Shown piece by piece: positions 1 to 5,406 of a DNA stretch of 7,098 nucleotides. This stretch comes from Gemmatimonadota bacterium. GTDB taxonomy: Bacteria > Gemmatimonadota > Gemmatimonadetes > Longimicrobiales > Gaopeijiaceae. The stretch's first letter is position 1; each line of letters opens with the position of its first letter. The stretch covers positions 1-7,098 of the forward strand of contig JAPOOQ010000018.1 of the NCBI GenBank assembly GCA_026713345.1. The letters are read 5' to 3'. The position numbers and the translations under genes were made by a program. A model generated the notes under the pieces. The model made no database searches. It saw nothing but the letters and a program-made list of their open reading frames with translations, and was not told the DNA's origin.

Positions 1-167
1 CGGTTCATGCGTCCTTGTGTTTCGGGTTGTATGCAGGGCAACCTTAATGATAACGCGCCGCGCTTGAACGGTTGCCGGGATTCCGGGTCAGCGAATGGGG
101 TTGGCTTCCGGCACCCGTCCAGCCGCCCGGCAGGGGGCCTGGCCGCGCGGAATTTGAGGAGTTCGAA
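1..167 (+). promoter_or_regulatory. Non-coding leader with possible promoter upstream of the propeller operon
   Basis: No convincing gene lies here; the short open frames lack recognisable content. The leader of the first + strand gene must contain its promoter unless transcription enters from outside the window. The most AT-rich stretch is around 44-53 (TTAATGATAA), and a weak pairing is TTGTAT at 27-32 with GATAAC at 49-54, 16 bp apart. The match to a sigma-70 type consensus is poor, so the exact promoter is a guess. A Shine-Dalgarno GAGGA at 156-160 ends this region, 7 nt before the ATG at 168. Confidence 0.3.
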
Positions 168-1376
168 ATGCGAAGTGAACGACACTTCATCCTTTTCCTG
201 AGCACAACTCTGGCAGCCTGCCAGAGCGATACCCGGCCACCCCCCGATGCCGGCGTCCACATCGAGGACAGCGCCGGCGTACGGATCGTTGAGTACGCCG
301 TGACCCCCGACACCGAAGCTCCCTTCCGCTTCGCACCCGAACCCCTGTACCGCTACGGGGCCGGCCCGGGCGACTACATGTTCACCTGGGTCGCGGCCGG
401 GGTGCTGCTCAACGATGGGGGCGCCGCGATCTACGATGCCGCGAGTGGCGACCTGGTGCTTCTGGGACCCGACGGACGGTCCGCCTCGGTTCTCGCAAGC
501 CGCGGCGAGGGTCCGTCGGAAGTGGATGGTCCCCCGAAGGCGATGTTGCCACTGGGACTGGACAGCCTGCTCGTCCAGGACTACGCCAACACCCGGTTCT
601 CGCTCTTCGCGGGCGGCTCCTTCGTGCGCACGACGACGATCGCGCCGGAACTCAGCCAGGCTTTCGGCGCGCGCGGGATCACCGATGACGGCAATGTCCT
701 GATGTCCTCCACGCGGAGTGTGCGCCCTTCGCAGGAGGGCTGGGAGCCCGGCTACTTGGTCCGCCTCGATCTCGCCGACGGAGCAATCGACACCATCGCT
801 TCATACGACTGGGTGCCGCCCCGACCCCCGATCGGCACGCGCACGAGGAACCCCGCCTCACACCACGGTGCAATCGTGCCCGTCCGCGGAGAGTTCGTCC
901 ACGCGCGCACCGACAAGCCGGAACTCACCTGGCGCCGGATGGACGGTTCGATCCGGCAGATCGCTCGGTGGCACCCCGAGTGGGTCTATCCCACCGACGA
1001 ACACCGGGACCAGCTGGCGAAGGAGATGGAGAGCGGGCTCCAGGACGAACTCGGGACACTGACGGAAGAGGACCGGGCTGCGACGATTGAGAGCGCGCTG
1101 GCCACATTCCAATTCGACGCCGACAAGCCGCTGCCCCTCTTCACTGGCCTGATGGCGGACGACGAGGGTCGTGTCTGGCTGCGCGAATACTACCCGTCCC
1201 TGGAAACCACGACGCGGTCCTACATCGTCTTCTCCCCCGATGGCATGAGGCTGGGTCAGGTCAACGTCCCGGAAGGGCTCCGCGTCTTCGATGTCAACCG
1301 CGGACGGGTACTGGGGGTCATGAAGGGTGAAATGGACGTGTTGAACGTGGTGGTTTACAAACTGGTGGAGAGATAG
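168..1376 (+). CDS. 6-bladed beta-propeller lipoprotein (first of a tandem pair)
   Basis: Predicted 402-residue exported lipoprotein, function unknown. The start at 168 is chosen over an in-frame ATG at 72 because GAGGA lies 7 nt upstream and because residues 1-18 then form a lipoprotein signal peptide: basic N-terminus (R2, R5), hydrophobic FILFLSTTLAA and lipobox L15-A16-A17-C18. After a proline-rich linker comes EDSAGVRIV (33-41), then repeated beta-strand and turn units typical of NHL-like or 6-bladed propellers, including GEGP (113-116), DDEGRVWL (331-338) and a terminal VLGV...EMDV..VVVY block (381-397). A helical, charged insertion (about 276-312) precedes the last blades. The protein is clearly paralogous to the next gene, 12 bp downstream. 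Propeller lipoproteins of this kind often act in binding or as scaffolds; no catalytic residues are recognisable and no ligand can be named. The fold comes from motif resemblance, not a profile search. Confidence 0.85.
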   Translation: MRSERHFILFLSTTLAACQSDTRPPPDAGVHIEDSAGVRIVEYAVTPDTEAPFRFAPEPLYRYGAGPGDYMFTWVAAGVLLNDGGAAIYDAASGDLVLLGPDGRSASVLASRGEGPSEVDGPPKAMLPLGLDSLLVQDYANTRFSLFAGGSFVRTTTIAPELSQAFGARGITDDGNVLMSSTRSVRPSQEGWEPGYLVRLDLADGAIDTIASYDWVPPRPPIGTRTRNPASHHGAIVPVRGEFVHARTDKPELTWRRMDGSIRQIARWHPEWVYPTDEHRDQLAKEMESGLQDELGTLTEEDRAATIESALATFQFDADKPLPLFTGLMADDEGRVWLREYYPSLETTTRSYIVFSPDGMRLGQVNVPEGLRVFDVNRGRVLGVMKGEMDVLNVVVYKLVER

Positions 1377-1380
1377 GAGA
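1375..1380 (+). promoter_or_regulatory. Shine-Dalgarno overlapping the upstream stop codon
   Basis: AGGAGA begins inside the TAG stop (1374-1376) of the first propeller gene and lies 8 nt before the ATG at 1389, or 11 nt before the adjacent ATG at 1392. The placement favours reinitiation by ribosomes finishing the first gene. It also supports the 1389/1392 start over an internal ATG at 1419, which has no comparable site. Confidence 0.7.
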
Positions 1381-1388
1381 TACCGGAC

Positions 1389-2645
1389 ATGATGCGAAAC
1401 AGATGCGAACTCAACCTGATGCCGGTCACCGACCGATCCCGACGCGGCTTGCTCCTGGGCGCACCGTTGCTTGCGGCGGCCCTCGGCGCCTGCGGAGGCG
1501 CAAGTGAAATCCGCGAGACCGCGGGCATCACGGTCCAGACCGAGGACAGCGCCGGCGTAAGGATCGTCCAGTATGACGGGATGCCGGAAGTCGATGCGCC
1601 CTTCCAGTTCCGGGCGGAGCCACTCTACCGCCACGGCACCAATCCGGGCGACTACACCTTCCAGAGGATCCACCCCGGCAGCCTCTTCCCGGACGGCAGT
1701 GCCGTAGTCTCGGACATTGGCAACGAGGAACTGGTCGTGCTGAGCGCGGACGGCACTTCGCACGAGGTGATTGCCGGGCCGGGAGAGGGACCGGGCGACG
1801 TCGACTACGTGGGGGCCACGTTTGCGCTGGGGCAGGACAGGTTTCTTGCGGTCGACCAGTTCCTGTACCGGGTGACCTTCTTTGACGCCGGTTCGGTCGA
1901 GCGCACGGTGGACATCCGGCACGCGGACGGCCTGGGTGTCACGGGAATCGGCGCCTCCGGACAACTGCTGATGACCACGAGTTCGTTCAGGTCCGGGTTT
2001 GAAGAGGAGTGGCTGCGCGGGTACATGGCCCGGCTCGACATGGAGACCGGGGCCGTCGACACGGTCGCGTCCTACGACATGATTGCGCGTCCTCCGCCGG
2101 AGCTGCGGTGGAACCCGATCGGAGCTGGCGGCTGGGTCACGGTCTCGAACGGCCAGTTCGTCTACACCAGATCCGACAGGCCGGAGGTCACCTGGCGTCG
2201 TCCCGACGGCACCGTGACCCAGATCGTGCGGTGGCAGGCCGAGCCGGCTCCGCTGACCGAGGAGATGCTGGAGGGTATCGAGGCGGGACTCCGGGCAAGC
2301 AACCAGATGGCCAACCCGGGCGCCGCGGATGCCGACATCGATCGCATGACCGACAATGACATGGCCATCTACAGGGCGGTCATCGGCGGGCCAATGCCCC
2401 TCTTCACCACGACCTTCGCCGACGCCGAGGGCCGGATATGGCTGCCCTCCTACCGGCCGGGCGACAGTAGCGAAGGTGTGCCCGACTACACCGTCATCTC
2501 CGCCGACGGGGAGTGGCTGGGCAGGGTGGTGGCCCCGCTGAGGCATCGCATCCTCGATGTGGCCCACGGGCTCGTGCTGGGGGTCCAGCTGGACGAAATG
2601 GATGTGGAAACGGTTGTAGTGTACGAGCTGGCGAGAGGTGGCTGA
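1389..2645 (+). CDS. 6-bladed beta-propeller lipoprotein with twin-arginine-like signal (second of the pair)
   Basis: Predicted 418-residue lipoprotein, tandem paralog of the gene before it. Shared blocks, in order: EDSAGVRIV (52-60), APF.F..EPLYR.G..PGDY.F, GEGP (132-135), a P-E-x-TWRR-x-DG block (about 265-274), PLF....D.EGR.WL, and a terminal VLGV...EMDV..VVVYEL (396-413). The charged helical insertion before the last blades is also shared. The N-terminus differs: SRRGLLL (17-23) resembles a twin-arginine motif, followed by a hydrophobic stretch and lipobox L32-G33-A34-C35, so this copy may use Tat where its neighbour uses Sec. M1, M2 or M11 could be the start; the Shine-Dalgarno at 1375-1380 favours M1 or M2. 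It very probably shares an mRNA with the upstream gene. Its ligand and role are unknown, and no enzyme motif is visible. Confidence 0.85.
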   Translation: MMRNRCELNLMPVTDRSRRGLLLGAPLLAAALGACGGASEIRETAGITVQTEDSAGVRIVQYDGMPEVDAPFQFRAEPLYRHGTNPGDYTFQRIHPGSLFPDGSAVVSDIGNEELVVLSADGTSHEVIAGPGEGPGDVDYVGATFALGQDRFLAVDQFLYRVTFFDAGSVERTVDIRHADGLGVTGIGASGQLLMTTSSFRSGFEEEWLRGYMARLDMETGAVDTVASYDMIARPPPELRWNPIGAGGWVTVSNGQFVYTRSDRPEVTWRRPDGTVTQIVRWQAEPAPLTEEMLEGIEAGLRASNQMANPGAADADIDRMTDNDMAIYRAVIGGPMPLFTTTFADAEGRIWLPSYRPGDSSEGVPDYTVISADGEWLGRVVAPLRHRILDVAHGLVLGVQLDEMDVETVVVYELARGG

Positions 2646-2680
2646 CGTGGCCGTGTACGAGGTGGTGCGGGGGTAGCTGA
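2616..2680 (+). repeat. Imperfect tandem direct repeat at the 3' end of the second propeller gene
   Basis: Bases 2616-2645 (GTAGTGTACGAG... ending GGCTGA) are echoed by 2650-2680 (GCCGTGTACGAG... ending AGCTGA), sharing GTGTACGAG and CTGA. The second copy, read from 2647, encodes VAVYEVVRG and a TAG stop. This parallels VVVYELARGG at the end of the upstream protein and VVVYKLVER in the first paralog. It is either a local slippage duplication or the last codons of a lost third paralog. Confidence 0.5.
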
Positions 2681-2688
2681 AGCTTATT

Positions 2689-2727
2689 TCCTTGCAAATT
2701 GATGTTATATCTTTCAATTTACAAGGA
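2689..2727 (+). promoter_or_regulatory. Inverted repeat / putative operator abutting the DUF4143 ATPase start codon
   Basis: The left arm TCCTTGCAAATTGA (2689-2702) and right arm TCAATTTACAAGGA (2714-2727) are reverse complements at 13 of 14 positions, the one mismatch being C2695 against A2723. They are separated by an 11-nt AT-rich spacer, TGTTATATCTT. The last base of the right arm is the A of the ATG. The spacer holds TATATC (2706-2711), a possible -10 element, which would put the transcript start only about 10 nt before the ATG. This suits a repressor site over a promoter, or an mRNA hairpin at the start codon. The repeat is seen directly; its function is inferred. Confidence 0.6.
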
Positions 2728-3938
2728 TGATACAGCGTAGAATCCTGAAAGCCATCCGACGTGCGCTCAATCGACAGGCGGCCACGGCCTTGCTGGGTCC
2801 ACGGCAGGTGGGCAAGACGACGCTCGCCCGCGAGATAGCGCGGACAACCCGGTCACTGTATCTGGACCTCCAGTCGAGAGCCGACCGGAGCCGGCTCGCC
2901 GACCCTCGCCTCTTTCTCCAGCGGTACGAGAACCGGCTCGTCATTCTGGACGAGATCCACCGTACCCCGGAGCTCTTTCCCGAGCTGCGGGGGATGATCG
3001 ACGAGGGGCGGCTGCGCGGGCGCAGAACCGGGCGCTTCCTTATCCTGGGGTCGGCCTCGATGGAGTTGCTGAAGCAGGCGGGCGAGAGTCTCGCCGGGCG
3101 AATCGAATTCGTCTCGCTGGATCCGCTGGATGTGATCGACGCTGCTTCGGACGACGATGATGTGACATCGCTCTGGGTCCGTGGCGGCTTTCCGGACAGC
3201 TTGCTGGCCGGAAGCGAAGAAGACAGCCTGGCCTTCCGGCAGAATTTCATCCGCACCTATCTCGAGCGTGACCTGGCGGAGTTCGTCCGGATTCGCGCTC
3301 CTTCGGAGACTCTCGGGCGTCTCTGGACCATGCTGGCCCACGAGCAGGGCGGCCTGCTCAACATCTCGAAGCTTGCGCGGAACCTGTCCATTAGCACTGC
3401 CGCCGTCACGCGCTACGTCGACACTCTGGTGAGCCTTCTCCTCTTGCGCCGCCTTCCACCCTTCGCGGCCAACGTGCGCAAGCGGCTGGGCAAGTCACCC
3501 AAGGTCTACATCAGGGACAGCGGACTCGTGCACGGACTCCTCGATATCGAGAGCTTCAACGCCCTGGCCGGCCATCCCGTCGTCGGCGCAAGCTGGGAGG
3601 GGTTCGTGATCGAAACCCTCCTCACCGCCGCACACCCGAGGACGAGGGCCAGCTTCTACCGGACCGCCGCCGGAGCCGAGATCGACCTCGTTCTGGAGTT
3701 GCCGGGGATCCGCCGGCCCTGGGTCATCGAAATCAAGCGCAGCCTTGCGCCGAGTCTCGGCAAGGGGTTCCGGAATGCCCGCGCGGATCTGAGACCGGAG
3801 CGCGCTTTCGTGGTTTACGCCGGAGAGGAGCGCTACCCCCTGGCGGATTCGGTCGAAGCCATCGGCTTGCCACAGATGGCGAGGCTGTTGGCGGGCCGGG
3901 AGTGGAGCCCCTCAGGGTCGACCAGGGCGCCTGCCTGA
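2727..3938 (+). CDS. AAA_14 / DUF4143 family ATPase
   Basis: Full-length 403-residue P-loop ATPase, normal for the family. Walker A is GPRQVGKTT (24-32, K30 and T31). Walker B is LVILDEIHR (71-79, D75-E76). A sensor-like LILGSAS follows at 105-111. RGGFPDSLL (152-160) and RTYLERDL (176-183) are typical of the linker into DUF4143. About 195-245 look like a winged-helix region (LNISKLARNLSISTAAVTRYV). The C-terminal part has a PD-(D/E)XK-like signature, AEIDLVLE (317-324) then IEIKRS (334-339). Family knowledge: these are widespread cytosolic proteins with no established role, often scattered in genomes and resembling mobile or defence-associated ATPases. The ATG at 2727 gives the usual family N-terminus, but no spaced Shine-Dalgarno precedes it; AAGG directly touches the start region. 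The gene stands alone on its strand between two envelope clusters and converges with the minus-strand operon 71 bp away. Family assignment is confident, the biological role is not. Confidence 0.93.
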   Translation: MIQRRILKAIRRALNRQAATALLGPRQVGKTTLAREIARTTRSLYLDLQSRADRSRLADPRLFLQRYENRLVILDEIHRTPELFPELRGMIDEGRLRGRRTGRFLILGSASMELLKQAGESLAGRIEFVSLDPLDVIDAASDDDDVTSLWVRGGFPDSLLAGSEEDSLAFRQNFIRTYLERDLAEFVRIRAPSETLGRLWTMLAHEQGGLLNISKLARNLSISTAAVTRYVDTLVSLLLLRRLPPFAANVRKRLGKSPKVYIRDSGLVHGLLDIESFNALAGHPVVGASWEGFVIETLLTAAHPRTRASFYRTAAGAEIDLVLELPGIRRPWVIEIKRSLAPSLGKGFRNARADLRPERAFVVYAGEERYPLADSVEAIGLPQMARLLAGREWSPSGSTRAPA

Positions 3939-4009
3939 ATCACAGCGTGCACGCGTGCGGCCAACATGATCGCCGCCAGCGAGCGCAACCCCCGCCAGCC
4001 GGCATCTCG

Positions 4010-4501
4010 CTACGAGGGCGGAGGCTCACAGATGTCCCGCTCCTCGTCATCCTTCTCTTCCGTGAGTGACACGCCGATCCAGAGGTACAGGGTCGTGTCC
4101 CCCGGTTCGCTCCACTCCACCACGAGATCGAGTTGCGCCTGTAGCCCGCCCTCGTAGTCGAACCTGACCGGCTTGTCGGATTCGGTGGTGGCCTCGAGTT
4201 CCGCATCGCCCAACAGATCCCGGGCGCGCAGCGTCCACGAGCCCGGATTGCCGTCCCAGACCTTCACGCACCCCTTGACGGCCATCCCCGCCACGGGGAA
4301 CACGGGGCTGCTGTACTCCGCCCGGCCGTCTTCCACCGGCAGCTTGATCCAGCTGCCTCCGTCGTTGATCGCGCGCAGGAGCTGCAGGACCTGGGCGTCG
4401 GCCCGTGCGGGGGTGCAGAGCAACGCGAGAGACAGGGCGGCCGCCGCGCCTCCCAAAGAGATGGCGCGGCAGCATCGAGCGCGGGCTTTGGCTTGTCTCA
4501 C
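4010..4501 (-). CDS. Small secreted protein of unknown function
   Basis: A 163-residue protein with an unrecognised family. It starts with GTG at 4501, overlapping the TGA stop of the upstream gene in a 4-nt GTGA; GAGG at 4510-4507 lies 5 nt before the start. Residues 1-36 are a Sec signal peptide: very basic N-terminus (R2, K5, R7, R9, R12), an alanine/leucine core, and probable signal peptidase I cleavage after A34-D35-A36. The mature ~127 residues look mainly beta (WIKLPV, AVKGCVKVW, WTLRARDLL, LQAQLDLVVEW, TTLYLWIGVSL), suggesting a small beta-sandwich. There are two cysteines in the mature part, C78 and C158, which could form a disulfide. The tail is acidic, TEEKDDEERDICEPPPS. As last gene of a coupled operon with a propeller lipoprotein and a DUF4097-like protein, it probably works in the envelope with them. 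Confidence 0.8.
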   Translation of the reverse strand: MRQAKARARCCRAISLGGAAAALSLALLCTPARADAQVLQLLRAINDGGSWIKLPVEDGRAEYSSPVFPVAGMAVKGCVKVWDGNPGSWTLRARDLLGDAELEATTESDKPVRFDYEGGLQAQLDLVVEWSEPGDTTLYLWIGVSLTEEKDDEERDICEPPPS

Positions 4502-5406
4502 TTCCGCCTCGCCGGCGGCAGATCCAGCTTGCCGCGAATGTCCGAATACCGGATCCGCTCCCGGCGCCCGTCTTTCACCACCAGGTCGCCGTCCACATCG
4601 TGGACCGTCACGCTGCCCGACCCCATTTGGCCCACGCGGACGCTGCCGCCAACCGCCTCAACCCTGATGGAGCCCGAACCGTCGGAGATCGTCACGTCCC
4701 CTCCCACATCCCGAACGATCACGAGTCCGGAGCCGTCGTTGATCACCACGTTTCCGCTCACGCCCTCGACCTTGAGATTCCCCGAGCTATCCTCCAGCCT
4801 CAGGTCGCCGGTCACCCGATGGATGTTGATGCTCCCCGAGCCGTCCTCGATTGTCAGAGACCCCACATCCCGGATCAGGATGTTGCCCGACCCGTCCTCC
4901 AGGGTCACGTCGCCCGCATCGCTGATGTGGATGAGGCCCGAGCTGTCGTCGATCCGCAGATTCGTGCCCAGAGGCACCTCCAGCGCCAGATTGATCCGCG
5001 CGTACCGGTTCCCGACCCACGAGAAGATCCCGCTCCGGGTGGACGGGTAGGTGGTGTCGAGCCGGTCGCCGCGCAGCGTTACGCCGAGCCCCTCCAGCCG
5101 ACGCTCGTCGGAAGCGCACAGCTTCGCCGCCAGCCGGAACTCCTCGTTCCCCTCGACGCCTCTGACGGCCAGGGTGCCGGCCCCCGCGTCCACCCGCAAC
5201 GTGCTGGCGGCGGGTTCCGTGAGTTCGATTGTTTCCATGAACTTGCAGTCATCCTGGGCAAACAGTGTCGCTGGAGTCGCCGCCAGTAACGCGGCTGTGG
5301 CCGCAAGCGCCGCGGCCGTTGCCGCCAGCGCCATCCGAACCGCTGCCTCCGCCTCCCGAGTCCCATGAGACCCTTCCAATACCGCACGATGCGTCCGCGC
5401 AATCAT
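4498..5406 (-). CDS. DUF4097-like exported beta-helix repeat protein
   Basis: A 302-residue protein with a DUF4097 (LiaG-like / putative adhesin) character. From about residue 154 to 297 it consists of eight consecutive ~18-residue repeats, pattern DGSGxIxVxxVxGDVxIx, expected to stack as a right-handed beta-helix. The N-terminal part (about 56-150) is a beta domain with C54 and C97. The start is uncertain. ATG at 5406 overlaps the upstream TGA as ATGA and has an AAGGGA-like site, but puts 24 residues before the hydrophobic stretch. ATG at 5334 (M25) starts right at the Ala-rich signal sequence and has GGAGG 11 nt upstream, but lacks a basic residue at its N-terminus. Probable cleavage follows TLFA (residue 50). 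DUF4097 proteins are linked elsewhere to envelope-stress loci, but their biochemical role is unclear. It is likely periplasmic or surface-exposed and coupled to both neighbours. Confidence 0.85.
   Translation of the reverse strand: MIARTHRAVLEGSHGTREAEAAVRMALAATAAALAATAALLAATPATLFAQDDCKFMETIELTEPAASTLRVDAGAGTLAVRGVEGNEEFRLAAKLCASDERRLEGLGVTLRGDRLDTTYPSTRSGIFSWVGNRYARINLALEVPLGTNLRIDDSSGLIHISDAGDVTLEDGSGNILIRDVGSLTIEDGSGSINIHRVTGDLRLEDSSGNLKVEGVSGNVVINDGSGLVIVRDVGGDVTISDGSGSIRVEAVGGSVRVGQMGSGSVTVHDVDGDLVVKDGRRERIRYSDIRGKLDLPPARRK
4516..4947 (-). repeat. Tandem coding repeat, period about 54 bp
   Basis: Eight in-frame units, mostly 18 codons and a few 17 or 19, encode D-[GS]-S-G-x-[IVL]-x-[IV] followed by a G-D/N-[VL]-x-[IVL] strand. 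Examples are DGSGSINIHRVTGDLRLE and DSSGNLKVEGVSGNVVIN. The first and last units are the most degenerate (the last has DGRRERIRYSDIRGKL). Unit sequences have diverged at DNA level, so this is an old structural repeat of the protein rather than a recent expansion. Confidence 0.75.

Noticed and set aside
72..167. In-frame N-terminal extension of the first propeller gene
   Set aside because: It would bury the lipoprotein signal peptide behind 32 unrelated residues and has no ribosome binding site, whereas the ATG at 168 has GAGGA 7 nt upstream.
858..2717. 619-codon open frame on the minus strand
   Set aside because: It lies antisense to the two propeller lipoprotein genes, which have conserved paralogous sequence, signal peptides and Shine-Dalgarno sites. 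Its product is a motif-free mix rich in H, R, V and P, a usual by-product of GC-rich third positions.
3945..3958. Overlapping 10-nt palindromes GCGTGCACGC and GCACGCGTGC between the convergent genes
   Set aside because: They have no loop, no following T-run and arise from alternating GC/GT sequence; not a credible terminator or operator.
4006..4016. Small hairpin CTCG-CTA-CGAG around the stop of the small secreted protein gene
   Set aside because: A 4-bp stem with no U tract is expected by chance in GC-rich DNA.
4405..5289. 294-codon open frame on the plus strand
   Set aside because: It is antisense to the DUF4097-like gene. Its apparent periodicity (repeated D/H/V/A blocks) simply mirrors the 54-bp repeats of the real gene.
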